The notes under the pieces are model-generated. The model did not search any database. It was not told where the DNA came from and saw only the letters and a program-made list of their open reading frames with translations. 64,000 bases of DNA from NCBI GenBank assembly GCA_944326585.1, contig CALVEN010000001.1:1-64000 (forward strand), read 5' to 3'. Made by a program: the position numbers and the translations under genes. Positions 8,969-17,755 of the stretch are shown here, piece after piece; the stretch's first letter is position 1, and each line of letters starts with the position of its first letter. This DNA is from Candidatus Gastranaerophilales bacterium. Its GTDB lineage: Bacteria > Cyanobacteriota > Vampirovibrionia > Gastranaerophilales > Gastranaerophilaceae.

Positions 8969-8997
8969 TTGCGGCACAGATATTTTTTTGCTAAACT
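8969..8997 (+). promoter_or_regulatory. Promoter of the 9006 HD-domain gene
   Basis: TTGCGG (8969-8974), 17 bp, TAAACT (8992-8997), with ATG at 9006. Confidence 0.45.
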
Positions 8998-9005
8998 TAA
9001 AATAT

Positions 9006-9593
9006 ATGAAACTTACAACGGAACAAATGCTGGAAAAGTTCTCAAACAACTCCTCTCACCCGCAAGAGGTAAGAAGATTGTCTATGATGATTTTTGACGG
9101 TGTGAATGACACATTAAAAGAACTTTCAAATAAACAGCGCAAATATCTGGAACAAGCTGCCCTTTTACATGATATAGGTTATTATATTGATTCCAAAAGC
9201 CACCACAAGCACAGCCAAAAAATGGTTCTTGATTACGGTCTTGAAAATTACTCCGAAAAAGAAAAACATATAATTTCATGCATTTGCAGATACCACAGAG
9301 GCGGACTTCCCGACAAAAAGGAACACGAAATATACTGTACCCTTGATAAAAAAGACCGAAAAACCGTCAAACGCCTTGCAGGAATTTTGAAAATAGCCGA
9401 CGGACTTGACAGAGCACACGTAAATTTAATCAAAAAAGTACGCGTCAATTATGACAACGAAAATAATATTACTGAATTTTACTTAACTCCGAATAATATT
9501 GATTACCGGCCTGACATAACTTATGCAATCCGTAAAAAAGATTTGTTTGAAATCGGGTTCAAAACACAGGTTGTTTTTAAATTTGAAGCTTGA
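9006..9593 (+). CDS. HD-domain protein (Ppx/GppA C-terminal-like)
   Basis: 195 residues. The metal-binding HD pair is in ALLHDIGYYI, with further His in SHHKHS and RYHRGG and the D of KIADGLDRAH. This order matches the C-terminal HD domain found in exopolyphosphatase/GppA proteins, here without the ASKHA phosphatase half, so a nucleotide or phosphate-ester phosphohydrolase is likely. The start at 9006 is preferred over the longer open frame because the N-terminal extension is low-complexity and overlaps the divergent GGDEF gene. No Shine-Dalgarno; predicted leaderless. Confidence 0.8.
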   Translation: MKLTTEQMLEKFSNNSSHPQEVRRLSMMIFDGVNDTLKELSNKQRKYLEQAALLHDIGYYIDSKSHHKHSQKMVLDYGLENYSEKEKHIISCICRYHRGGLPDKKEHEIYCTLDKKDRKTVKRLAGILKIADGLDRAHVNLIKKVRVNYDNENNITEFYLTPNNIDYRPDITYAIRKKDLFEIGFKTQVVFKFEA

Positions 9594-9611
9594 AACGTAT
9601 TGTAAATTTTT

Positions 9612-9638
9612 TGTTACAATCCGGCCAAAATTGTAACA
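9612..9638. promoter_or_regulatory. Inverted repeat, possible operator
   Basis: TGTTACAAT, a 9-nt gap, ATTGTAACA: a perfect 9-bp dyad between the HD gene and the 9694 gene. It lies about 55 nt before that gene's ATG and has no T-run on its right side, so it is more likely an operator than a terminator. Confidence 0.4.
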
Positions 9639-9693
9639 TTTCTTCATGAAAAATACTTTATATATATAAGGGAAAAACCAAGGGGACGGAAAA

Positions 9694-9966
9694 ATGAGTT
9701 TCGATGTAAACGTTTTGAGTTCAAAACCGGTAATCAAAGCCGCAGCGAATATGCAAAACGACGGCGGCGCTGGAAACCTTGGCTATATGAGTCAAGGACG
9801 GAAAGAACACGAAGAAAAACATGAAGAAATCAACATTTTCGCTTCAAAGCCTGAAATCGATACCTTCACAATGAGCGGAAAACTTGAACTTCCGGAAGAT
9901 GAAGATTTTGACTTGACTAAATGGATAAAAGAAATAATTGATAAAATAAAAAGTTTATGGAAATAG
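9694..9966 (+). CDS. Small hypothetical protein
   Basis: 90 residues, charged, with no signal peptide or recognised domain. The middle is rich in E, K and H (GRKEHEEKHEEINIF); the C-terminus is an acidic stretch ending in a predicted amphipathic helix, WIKEIIDKIKSLWK. AGGGGACGG lies 7 nt before ATG. It is flanked by a candidate operator upstream and a strong terminator downstream, so it is a single-gene unit. Function unknown. Confidence 0.7.
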   Translation: MSFDVNVLSSKPVIKAAANMQNDGGAGNLGYMSQGRKEHEEKHEEINIFASKPEIDTFTMSGKLELPEDEDFDLTKWIKEIIDKIKSLWK

Positions 9967-9975
9967 GGGAAAAAT

Positions 9976-10003
9976 AAAAAGCGGCAATGCCGCTTTTATT
10001 TTT
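9976..10003. terminator. Bidirectional terminator
   Basis: AAAAAGCGGC / aat / GCCGCTTTTATTTTT between the convergent genes ending at 9966 and 10015. Confidence 0.9.
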
Positions 10004-10014
10004 AATTAAGTATT

Positions 10015-10656
10015 CTATTCCAATTCACCTGTAACACAATCGCAATTTTGTTTTTCGGGCATTGCAAACGGCCGCATTTTAGGATTTGATTTGTAATAAT
10101 TCTTTTGCTTAGCACTTTCTTTCATGGCTTTACGCTGAAGCTTTTGAATCATTCTTAATTTTGCCCGCTGCTGGCGGTCAAGAATTTTATTAAACTCTTT
10201 ATTTTCTTCTTCTACAATAGCCTTAATCTCTCTTTTAATACAATTTACTTTATCTTCCTGAGCCTTAAGCACATTTTTCGCGGCTTTTTCGACTTTAAGC
10301 TTTTTCAATTTATAATTTTCATCATAGAGGGTACGGAATTTTTCTTCCAGCACCACTGTATTTTTACGTGTCATTTCGACCCTGAATTTGGCTTGTTCTT
10401 CAGTAAGACCGAGCGCATTAGAAACAGCAGCGCGTTCTTTTTTAACCTGATCGGCAAAATTTCGGTTAAATTTCAAATCATCCGCGAAAATGGAACGCGG
10501 TTTATAATTAGAATATTCTGCATTTTGTAATTTAGTTTTGCAATCACAGCTGCATTCGGGAGAACATTTGCAAACAGGCTTGCATTTACATTCCGCAAAC
10601 GCACAGGTCATAGTAAACAAAATACAAGCTATCAGCGACAAAACTGCCTTTTTCAT
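10015..10656 (-). CDS. Exported Cys-rich protein with LTxxQ (Spy/CpxP-like) region
   Basis: 213 residues. A signal peptide ends near AFA (about residue 21). Next comes a dense Cys block, CKCKPVCKCSPECSCDC, with eight Cys in 17 residues, like a metallothionein-type metal site. The rest is a long basic helical region holding LGLTEEQ and ILDRQQRAKLR, the paired LTxxQ-like motifs of Spy/CpxP periplasmic proteins; the C-terminus ends NCDCVTGELE. It is probably a periplasmic metal-binding or stress chaperone-like protein. The Cys block fused to a CpxP-like helical body is unusual. Confidence 0.75.
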   Translation of the reverse strand: MKKAVLSLIACILFTMTCAFAECKCKPVCKCSPECSCDCKTKLQNAEYSNYKPRSIFADDLKFNRNFADQVKKERAAVSNALGLTEEQAKFRVEMTRKNTVVLEEKFRTLYDENYKLKKLKVEKAAKNVLKAQEDKVNCIKREIKAIVEEENKEFNKILDRQQRAKLRMIQKLQRKAMKESAKQKNYYKSNPKMRPFAMPEKQNCDCVTGELE

Positions 10657-10728
10657 AAATTCTCCTATAAAATTATTATCTCATAACAAAACAAATAATA
10701 CAACTGATTTTTATAGTAAAATAAAAAT

Positions 10729-11085
10729 ATGACAGAAATGAATTTAAGACATTATGCGTATTTAGGCGATGCAGTTTGGGAATTATTTATCAGAGAACAT
10801 ACAATATACCAAACACCAAAAGCCGAAATATTGCACAAATTAACAACAGCGAAGGTAAAAGCCTCATATCAGGCGGAATTATTGAACACAATAGAAAATG
10901 AATTAACAGAAGAAGAATCTGATATAACAAGACGCGCAAGGAATTTGCCTGTACCCGCCGCAAGACGTTCAAATCAATCCGAATACCGTCAGGCAACGGC
11001 TTTTGAAGCATTAATAGGCTGGTGGTACTTAAATAATAAGCCAAAACTTGAAAATTTTTTAAAAAAATTTGAAGAAAATTTATAA
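10729..11085 (+). CDS. mrnC: Mini-ribonuclease III
   Basis: 118 residues, the usual length for MrnC: an RNase III catalytic domain without the dsRNA-binding domain. Signatures are YLGDAVWELFIRE at the N-terminus, RRARNLPVPAARRSNQSEYRQATAFEA split across the middle, and FEALIGWWYL with the second acidic site. It matures 23S rRNA ends in organisms that have it (Firmicutes, Cyanobacteria and relatives). TAAAAT (10717-10722) ends 6 nt before ATG and no Shine-Dalgarno is present: predicted leaderless. Confidence 0.93.
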   Translation: MTEMNLRHYAYLGDAVWELFIREHTIYQTPKAEILHKLTTAKVKASYQAELLNTIENELTEEESDITRRARNLPVPAARRSNQSEYRQATAFEALIGWWYLNNKPKLENFLKKFEENL

Positions 11086-11243
11086 AGAAACTACTTTACA
11101 AAAAAAATTCTTCATGTAAAATAAAAAATGTGACAAATAAATATCACAAGCAAAAAGTTGTATACATTACCCACAGAACCCAAAAAGTACAATTTTTTGC
11201 TTTCACCAAAAAGATTGATTGTTAAAAAATTAACAATATAATC

Positions 11244-11316
11244 GGGGGTTTAGCTCAGCTGGTAGAGCACCTGCTTTGCACGCAGGGGGTCAGGAGTTCG
11301 AATCTCCTAACCTCCA
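11244..11316 (+). tRNA. tRNA-Ala (anticodon TGC)
   Basis: Standard cloverleaf. The acceptor is GGGGGTT/AACCTCC with the G3-U70 alanine identity pair. The anticodon loop TTTGCAC gives TGC, and the T-arm is GGAG-TTCGAAT-CTCC. The discriminator base is A; CCA is not encoded. Confidence 0.96.
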
Positions 11317-11321
11317 AAAAT

Positions 11322-11352
11322 AAAAGAGGCACCAATGGCGCCTCTTTTATTT
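11322..11352 (+). terminator. Terminator of tRNA-Ala
   Basis: AAAAGAGGC-A-CC / aat / GG-C-GCCTCTTTT followed by more T, directly after the tRNA. Confidence 0.9.
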
Positions 11353-11410
11353 TTTTTATTTTTATATATAATTAATAAATAAATTTAGGTTTCAAAAAAG
11401 TTAGAGGTTT

Positions 11411-11875
11411 ATGAAAAAATTATTAATACTTTTACTGGTATTTGGCATTTTGAATGCAAATTTTACGGTTATTGCGTCAGAAAATTTGCAAAAAAATCCT
11501 GCAATTGAGAGACAACAAACCGGAATAATTTACGATGACGCGCCAAAATGGGAAGAATACGTCGCACCAAAATACCGTAACCCGCGCACAGACTTTAGCA
11601 GAGCTGCATCTATTACAGAACTTGCAATCGGAGGGTTGTTGACATCTTTAATCCTTACCGCGCCAATTGGTATTCCTATGGTAATCCATGGCACAACCAA
11701 GGTTAAAATGGTCTCTTATGCAAACCGCAAACGAATTTTTGATGAAGAAATTGCCAAAGCAAAGTTAATTGAAAATCCGGAGGAAAGAGCTGAAGCTTAC
11801 AAAAAAATTCTGAAAAGATGCAATTTAAAAGAATCCACAAGACAACATTATATTGAAAAAGAAGCAAAAGACTAA
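11411..11875 (+). CDS. Exported/membrane hypothetical protein
   Basis: 154 residues. An N-terminal signal peptide or anchor (LLILLLVFGILNANFTVIAS) is followed by a second membrane segment near residues 70-90 (IGGLLTSLILTAPIGIPMVI) and a charged helical tail with a TPR-like end (ENPEERAEAYKKILKRCNL). AGAGG lies 5 nt before ATG. It sits between tRNA-Ala and the convergent end of the polyene-type operon. No family recognised. Confidence 0.7.
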   Translation: MKKLLILLLVFGILNANFTVIASENLQKNPAIERQQTGIIYDDAPKWEEYVAPKYRNPRTDFSRAASITELAIGGLLTSLILTAPIGIPMVIHGTTKVKMVSYANRKRIFDEEIAKAKLIENPEERAEAYKKILKRCNLKESTRQHYIEKEAKD

Positions 11876-11892
11876 ATCCCGTATTCAAAATA

Positions 11893-12765
11893 TTAATTAA
11901 AAAGATCATAAAAATGATAAAATTGAAACGGATATAAAGGCACAAGTCTTTCCAAAAAATTCAAATACTCTTTCTGCATAACAGAAATTGCCTCTTTTTT
12001 TGTACCTTTAAATTCAAATTTTTTCAGATAAATTCTATATTTATCTTTTATTTTCAAGGCACAGACAAAATAAATCGGGCATTCCATTAAATATGCGAAT
12101 TTGAATGTACCGAAAGGAAGTAAAATTCCCCGTCCCAAAAATTCAACCGGAACATTTGCACTATTTTTGGAAATTCTGTCACCTGCCATTATGACAATAT
12201 CACCGTTTGAAACCTTTTCTTTAATCTCTATTGATGTATTGATTGTTATTTCCTCCACGGGATATAACATTGCAGGTGCAGGAACTGAAATTTGCTTGAT
12301 AAAATTATTAAATATCTTACACTGATCCGCCGACAAAAATATATTCACATATTTATCAGGATTTTGAAATAAAAATGTGCGCATCATCTCAATATTCCCA
12401 AGATGTGAACCGATTATAAATAAGCCGTTTTCTAAATCATTTTTGAATTTTAATTCATCGTCTTTATCATCAAACACAAGATTTTCAGGGTTATAACGCC
12501 CTGAATAGACCTCCATTCTATCAAGCAACGAATATGAATAAGACAAAAAATGTCTGAATTGATTAAAAATACCCGAGTTTAAACCTATTATTGATAAATA
12601 TTTTTCGGATGCCTTTCGCGGCTCTTTTGCGCCCAGAAAAGCAAAAAATGTTATAAAAAAGACAATAAATTTAACAAAATTTTTCCCGAAAAATTTATAC
12701 AAATACCATAAAATCAAAAGCCTCTTTTCACCTGCGGCAAGCTCTTTCATTTGATACCACTTCAT
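11893..12765 (-). CDS. LpxL/HtrB-like acyltransferase of the polyene cluster
   Basis: 290 residues of the lipid A-type lysophospholipid acyltransferase superfamily. The catalytic block is GSHLGNIEMMR (H-x4-E), followed by VIMAGDR and a GRGILLPFGTFKFA segment. An N-terminal hydrophobic stretch near residues 30-45 would hold it at the inner membrane. It overlaps the upstream exporter gene by 4 bp (ATGA) and is the last gene of the minus-strand operon. In aryl-polyene clusters such enzymes are thought to transfer the finished acyl chain to a lipid carrier. Confidence 0.85.
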   Translation of the reverse strand: MKWYQMKELAAGEKRLLILWYLYKFFGKNFVKFIVFFITFFAFLGAKEPRKASEKYLSIIGLNSGIFNQFRHFLSYSYSLLDRMEVYSGRYNPENLVFDDKDDELKFKNDLENGLFIIGSHLGNIEMMRTFLFQNPDKYVNIFLSADQCKIFNNFIKQISVPAPAMLYPVEEITINTSIEIKEKVSNGDIVIMAGDRISKNSANVPVEFLGRGILLPFGTFKFAYLMECPIYFVCALKIKDKYRIYLKKFEFKGTKKEAISVMQKEYLNFLERLVPLYPFQFYHFYDLFN

Positions 12766-14864
12766 ACTTCATCCTCCCGTTTGTAGTCAAACAAAAGACT
12801 TGTAAGATATGAAATCGTTAATCCCGTACTTAATATAAATCCCAGAGAACTTATTAATTTAAAACCTGTAAACGCCAGCAGCAGAAAAGAAAAAACACTC
12901 GTAAGGCAAGATAACAAAACCGCATCGGAAGATGATTTTATTCCGCTCGCTCTAAACACCGAATAATCAAGCCCGAAACCCACAATTAAAAAAATCGCCA
13001 GAATATGAAAAAGATTAATTTCCTGACCTGTAATTGACACAAGAGAAATCGCAAATAACGCTGCAAAAACAGACGGCATGGTTATTTTTATTGCGGTTTT
13101 AGGTTTATATATTAATGCCAAAAGCGCAAATAATATTACAAAAATCGGCAAAAGCATCCTGACACAGCTAATTCTGTAGTTTCTGATTTTCTGCGTTATA
13201 TCTCTTGTTACATCAACATATTCCGCACCGCTATCCGTAATTATTTTAGGATTATTTATATCATATAAAACCATCAAAGATCTATTGTCGGACAATAAAA
13301 ATTCGGAAAATACCGGCATATATTCCAAAAAATCATTTCCTTGACGTTCTGACAAAAGCTGCTGCTTTTCTTTAGGAGATAAAAATTCAGCATAAGCATT
13401 CAACTTAGAATTATACAATGATTTTCTGAGTTCAAAATTCATTTTTTGCTGCTTGATTGACGGAACAAATTTACTCAAAGCCTGATAATCATTGCTGTTC
13501 AAATTTCGGGAAATAATTTCTTCTTTTTCCAGAATATCCTGAATATTTTGCCCGCTGACAACAGCAAAAGATATTTTTCTGTTTCCGCCGGTCACCGATG
13601 CAAAAAGCTTTTCCGCACTCATTAATTTTTTTGAAGGTACATACAAATTTCTTATATCGTCATTAAATTTCAGAAAAAACATCCCCATAACAGACACCAA
13701 AATTACAAAAATTACAAAAATCTTTTTGATTTTGTCAGGAATTTGAAAACTTATGTTTTTCCTTGATGTTTCAATTTTTACAAACGGACAAAACAAAACA
13801 ACTGCTGAATAAACCGTAAACAATCCGGGCATTGTAAAAATGGAAATTTGTTTTAATAATTCAACACCGGAAAATAAAAGTACTGCAAATGCACTGACCG
13901 TTGTAAGCATACTTACGGTTAAACTTTTCAAAATTTTATCAAGATCTTTTTCAATAAAATAATGCAGCATATAATCAATACAAATTCCGATAAGCGTTGT
14001 CGAAAATACAAACGTCAAAACATGTATTGAAGAAAAAACAATCGAGCACACCAGATATCCTGATAATATTCCGGCGCCCAAACCTAATGCAATAGGAAAT
14101 AAAAGTTTTAAATTCCCGAAATAAAAATAACAAATCCCTATTATAAAAAGAAACGACAATACACAAATAATATTCACTTCCAACATAGAGCGCGAACTCG
14201 CATAATAAGAATGGACAGGTGTTCCGGTCAAATAAATTTTCACATCGTCATTTGAAATTTCATCTTGCAAATCAACAAGCGTTTTTATTTGTTTATTAAC
14301 TATATCAGGCGATAGAGCATCTTGATTATTGACCTCCAGCGACATAACTTTATAATATTTACCGTTATATTCAATCGAATCAAGATTACCGTTGTCCAAC
14401 GATTTTATATAATCATCAAACAACATAAAAGGATCCTGATTCAAGGGCACAAGCATAATTGAAAAAGGATCAATCAATCTTAAATATGACTCATGCACAA
14501 TTTCATCAAACTTTCTCTGTTCAAGTTTTTTCTTTGAAGATAAAGACAAAAGATTTTTATTATATTTTTGATACTCTGACAAAACTTCTGAAAAATCAAA
14601 ATCTTTTACCTTAAAAAAATCCTTATTAACAGAATTATAAAATTTTTCGGCAGTTTGAAAGGTTAAAGATTGCGAAGGCGCTTCGACAAGTACGTTAATT
14701 CCGGCGGAATATCTTCCGCTCAGCATAACAACCGTCTCATCAGCAGAGCTGTTTGAAAAAACAGCTTTCAAAAGATTCGTCTCGGTTTTTACGGGATGTG
14801 TAAATACCCACAAACCGACAGTGATAAAAAATAAAACATATAAAATTCTTAAAAAATTTTTCAT
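12762..14864 (-). CDS. MMPL/RND-type lipid exporter of the polyene cluster
   Basis: 700 residues with two repeated halves: one N-terminal TM, a large periplasmic loop, then five or more TMs, twice. Conserved TM4-like motifs with an intramembrane Asp are seen in GICIDYMLHYF and GFGLDYSVFRASG, as in proton-driven MMPL exporters. This predicted-exporter class is a fixed member of aryl-polyene and flexirubin clusters and is thought to move the acyl product across the inner membrane. It lies 2 nt after the LolA-like gene and overlaps the acyltransferase gene. Confidence 0.9.
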   Translation of the reverse strand: MKNFLRILYVLFFITVGLWVFTHPVKTETNLLKAVFSNSSADETVVMLSGRYSAGINVLVEAPSQSLTFQTAEKFYNSVNKDFFKVKDFDFSEVLSEYQKYNKNLLSLSSKKKLEQRKFDEIVHESYLRLIDPFSIMLVPLNQDPFMLFDDYIKSLDNGNLDSIEYNGKYYKVMSLEVNNQDALSPDIVNKQIKTLVDLQDEISNDDVKIYLTGTPVHSYYASSRSMLEVNIICVLSFLFIIGICYFYFGNLKLLFPIALGLGAGILSGYLVCSIVFSSIHVLTFVFSTTLIGICIDYMLHYFIEKDLDKILKSLTVSMLTTVSAFAVLLFSGVELLKQISIFTMPGLFTVYSAVVLFCPFVKIETSRKNISFQIPDKIKKIFVIFVILVSVMGMFFLKFNDDIRNLYVPSKKLMSAEKLFASVTGGNRKISFAVVSGQNIQDILEKEEIISRNLNSNDYQALSKFVPSIKQQKMNFELRKSLYNSKLNAYAEFLSPKEKQQLLSERQGNDFLEYMPVFSEFLLSDNRSLMVLYDINNPKIITDSGAEYVDVTRDITQKIRNYRISCVRMLLPIFVILFALLALIYKPKTAIKITMPSVFAALFAISLVSITGQEINLFHILAIFLIVGFGLDYSVFRASGIKSSSDAVLLSCLTSVFSFLLLAFTGFKLISSLGFILSTGLTISYLTSLLFDYKREDEV

Positions 14865-14865
14865 A

Positions 14866-15381
14866 CTATTTGCATTCTGTAAAATTTATCTTTGTACTTC
14901 CGCTTTTTACCGTGTTAATTTCCAGTTTTTCAATATATTTATTGCCATAGATGACAATAGACTCCATAACTGTTTTAATTTTGGAATCATTTTTCGGTTT
15001 TAGTGCAAGCTGCCAATTTTGGTTATTTTTCAAATAAAAAACATCAAAATTCTTGTTAATATACGAATAATCTTTTTTAGAAACCGCAAGAATTATATCA
15101 CTAATCCGCTTGTCAGATGTATAAGCCGTAGTTGATTTAAAAGGATATAACGTTTCAAAAACCGCTCCGTTTTTAATATCAAAAGTAAAATCCCCGCCGG
15201 AATTCACAAAAGCACCGGAGCCGGGAATAGTTTTTGTCTGGTTAAATTTACAGGAAACTGTTGAATACTGCGGGAATTCAACGTCCAAAATATTGGCGGG
15301 ATATTTGTATATCAAATCATCCGCAAAAGCTATAAGTCCAGCCTGAAAAATTATAATCAAACATAAGATAAATTTTTTCAT
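14866..15381 (-). CDS. LolA-like outer-membrane lipoprotein carrier
   Basis: 171 residues: a signal peptide (to about residue 21, AFADD), then a beta-rich body with SCKFNQTKTIPGS and SGGDFTFDIKNGAVFETLYPFKST, the pattern of LolA-like proteins of polyene clusters. It would act in the periplasm, ferrying a lipid product from the exporter encoded next door to the outer membrane. The gene sits 2 nt from both neighbours, deep in the operon. The length is slightly shorter than classical LolA. Confidence 0.8.
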   Translation of the reverse strand: MKKFILCLIIIFQAGLIAFADDLIYKYPANILDVEFPQYSTVSCKFNQTKTIPGSGAFVNSGGDFTFDIKNGAVFETLYPFKSTTAYTSDKRISDIILAVSKKDYSYINKNFDVFYLKNNQNWQLALKPKNDSKIKTVMESIVIYGNKYIEKLEINTVKSGSTKINFTECK

Positions 15382-15383
15382 AA

Positions 15384-15797
15384 TTAAAGATTACAACAAG
15401 CAAGCTTATCTTTCAAACCCTCGGGCGCAGAATAAACACTTTCATTTGTTAATCTGTTTACACAAATCTGCATTGTCTTGGCTTTAAATAACTTTTCACC
15501 GGTTACCGCATCAAAAATTGTATATTTAATTATCATACAGGGTTCTATTTCTTCAAGCGAGGAAACTACTTTTAATTTTTGATTAAAATAACACGGTTTA
15601 ATAAATTTCAAATCCATTGTCGCCACAGGGTACATAATTCCGTCGTTTGCCATATTATCGTAACTATAGCCGAGTTTATCAAGCAAATCACATCTTGCGG
15701 TTTCCAAATATTTTATATAATTCCCATGCCAGACTACATTCATCGGATCAAGGTCATAAAATTGAACTGTTAAAAAAGTTTCCGTACAAAATTTCAT
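15384..15797 (-). CDS. Hotdog-fold acyl thioesterase (4HBT/YbgC type)
   Basis: 137 residues. The signature DLDPMNVVWHGNYIKYLE carries the catalytic Asp and the V-x-W-H-x-x-Y core of 4-hydroxybenzoyl-CoA thioesterase-like enzymes. It would hydrolyse an acyl-ACP or acyl-CoA thioester, either proofreading stalled chains or releasing the product. It lies between the LolA-like gene and the ligase-dehydratase gene in the same operon. Confidence 0.88.
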   Translation of the reverse strand: MKFCTETFLTVQFYDLDPMNVVWHGNYIKYLETARCDLLDKLGYSYDNMANDGIMYPVATMDLKFIKPCYFNQKLKVVSSLEEIEPCMIIKYTIFDAVTGEKLFKAKTMQICVNRLTNESVYSAPEGLKDKLACCNL

Positions 15798-15816
15798 TTT
15801 TCACCTCAAATTTTAA

Positions 15817-17358
15817 TTACTTTACAAATATACCGGAGGAATATACTTTGTCATCCGCCTCATAGGTAAAATTCACACAATTTTCGTCATTTTTAAGTTT
15901 TAAAATTATATTTGTATCCGACTTTATAATATTTGAAAACTTAACTTTTTTAACCTCCTCCGGCGAAATTTCAATATTAAAAACATCATTTGCAAAATAC
16001 CTTGCATAATAAAGCTGTACAACTCCCGGCAAAATAGGCATGATATCAAAATGACCGTCAAAAAAGTTACAATTTTTCTTAAAAATTAAATTAATTTCAG
16101 CATTATCGGGACTGACTTTTTTTGAAAAAACAAAAGGCAGAGATAAATTCATTCCAAAAATATGATTGAGTTTTGTTTTATCAATTTTCCCGTTTGCAGT
16201 ACGCGGAATTTCTTCAATAATCCGCCATTTTTTAGGCACAATTTCACCAAACTGTAAAAGAAAATGCCGCAATTCATCTTTTTCAAGTTTAAAATTTCCT
16301 GTTGCCACAATACATGCAAGCTTATTTTCATACATAAAACAATAACAATCCGTCACATCTTTATGTTTTTTCAAATTATTTTCAATCTCATCCAGCGAAA
16401 CTCTTTTTTCTAAAATTTTTACAATTCTGTCAGAACGTTTTTTCAATAAAAATTCTCTTTCACCTGTATACTGAATAATATCCGAAAGAACAGCCTTATC
16501 CTGCGGAAAAAATTCCGACATAACAATTGTGTTATTATTTTTGCTTTTCGCAGAAACCTCTTTAAACAGGGTAAATTTATCATAACCTCTTTTAAAGGCA
16601 ATATTTCCCGTTTCAGTACTTCCGTATATATCAATAACGTCCGAAAACCGCTTGAAATAGTCAAGAACATTATGCTTTAACTTTGAACCCGCAAGAAAAA
16701 TTTTTTCAGGTGCTTTTTCAAATACAAAATCATATTTGGCAAGTTTTTCCATAAAAGTGGGCGTTGAAATTAATATGTAATCATCTTTTATATCGCAAAA
16801 TTGTTCCGGAAACTCAATTCTGCGGCAATTAATTTTCAGATTATGCCAAAACGGTAAAATAAAATTAAAAGTAAAACCAAAACTGTGTGTAAGTGAAACA
16901 GTTGAAGCACTGATTAAACGACCTGCCAAATTAAATTCATCAATTATACTTTGAACTTCCAAAATAAGCTTAGCCAAATCTTTTTGAAAAAGCTGCGGTT
17001 TTCCTGTTGAACCCGATGTAAAAATATATATTTTGACCTCATTTATATCCAAATTCTCATCTTGAAATAAAGCATCAACCGGATAAGATTTTTCCGGCAA
17101 AATATATTCATCATCTAATTGAGCCAGACGCGTTTTATCAGATAAAAGATAAATATTCTTACGCGCAAAAACAGCTGCAAAAAAATTCACGGCAAAATTA
17201 AAATAATCATCCCCAAACAAAACCGCATTTTCTTTTGGAGATTTTAAAAACTCTTTTGTCTGATAATAAACATATTTTTTAAATTCACCAAAAGTTATAC
17301 AGGGATTGACAAACAAAATATCTTCATCATATTTGCTGCCGTAAAACTTTTCCAGCAT
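15817..17358 (-). CDS. AMP-dependent acyl ligase fused to FabA/Z-like dehydratase
   Basis: 513 residues. Residues 1 to about 400 are an ANL adenylation domain: the ATP loop is TSGSTGK at 114-120, followed by IDIYGSTETGN and, near residue 375, RTANGKIDK with the catalytic Lys. The last 100 or so residues are a hotdog dehydratase-like domain with GHFDIMPILPGVVQ (His436). In described aryl-polyene clusters the ligase and this dehydratase are usually separate proteins, so a fusion stands out. The ligase half probably loads the starter acid onto an ACP; the other half would dehydrate 3-hydroxyacyl-ACP. The start overlaps the upstream gene by 32 bp. Confidence 0.85.
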   Translation of the reverse strand: MLEKFYGSKYDEDILFVNPCITFGEFKKYVYYQTKEFLKSPKENAVLFGDDYFNFAVNFFAAVFARKNIYLLSDKTRLAQLDDEYILPEKSYPVDALFQDENLDINEVKIYIFTSGSTGKPQLFQKDLAKLILEVQSIIDEFNLAGRLISASTVSLTHSFGFTFNFILPFWHNLKINCRRIEFPEQFCDIKDDYILISTPTFMEKLAKYDFVFEKAPEKIFLAGSKLKHNVLDYFKRFSDVIDIYGSTETGNIAFKRGYDKFTLFKEVSAKSKNNNTIVMSEFFPQDKAVLSDIIQYTGEREFLLKKRSDRIVKILEKRVSLDEIENNLKKHKDVTDCYCFMYENKLACIVATGNFKLEKDELRHFLLQFGEIVPKKWRIIEEIPRTANGKIDKTKLNHIFGMNLSLPFVFSKKVSPDNAEINLIFKKNCNFFDGHFDIMPILPGVVQLYYARYFANDVFNIEISPEEVKKVKFSNIIKSDTNIILKLKNDENCVNFTYEADDKVYSSGIFVK

Positions 17359-17755
17359 TTGCTTTTTTCCTCAAAACTATTCTTACAATATATTCTACCG
17401 CAAATATAACACCAATCGCAAAATATGAAATACAACCGTTATACAATGCCCACCATTTTTCCGGCAAAAATACCGTTATAAGTGAAATTACAAAATTAAA
17501 AAATGTAAAAACGCACCAGACATAGGTAAGATTTTTCGTATAATTTTTTGTAAAATCATCCAATGTCCGGCCATCAAGAACTTTTGCAAACTTTTGGATA
17601 ACAGTTTCTTTTGTAAATAATGACACAAAAAACACCAAAAAAGTCGTCAAATTCGCAACAACAGGATAAAATTTAATAAAATAAATTTGAGTATAATGAA
17701 ATAATGCAATTACACAAAGTGTAATAAAAAACGGAATAATAAATTTTAATTTCAT
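17327..17755 (-). CDS. Small membrane protein of the polyene cluster
   Basis: 142 residues with about four membrane segments (near 4-22, 30-48, 80-97 and 108-128). It matches in size and position the small predicted membrane protein found next to the ACP and ligase genes in aryl-polyene clusters. It has no catalytic motif and may help place the synthase or exporter at the membrane. The gene overlaps the ACP gene upstream by 4 bp and the ligase gene downstream by 32 bp, so all are translated together. Confidence 0.75.
   Translation of the reverse strand: MKLKFIIPFFITLCVIALFHYTQIYFIKFYPVVANLTTFLVFFVSLFTKETVIQKFAKVLDGRTLDDFTKNYTKNLTYVWCVFTFFNFVISLITVFLPEKWWALYNGCISYFAIGVIFAVEYIVRIVLRKKANAGKVLRQQI

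Noticed and set aside
11129-11148. CRP/NtcA-like site TGTGA...TCACA
   Set aside because: The gap is 10 nt and not the required 6; no regulated promoter is evident.
11237-11242. TATAAT as the promoter of tRNA-Ala(TGC)
   Set aside because: It ends 1 nt before the tRNA, so transcription would begin inside the tRNA; the true promoter must lie further upstream.
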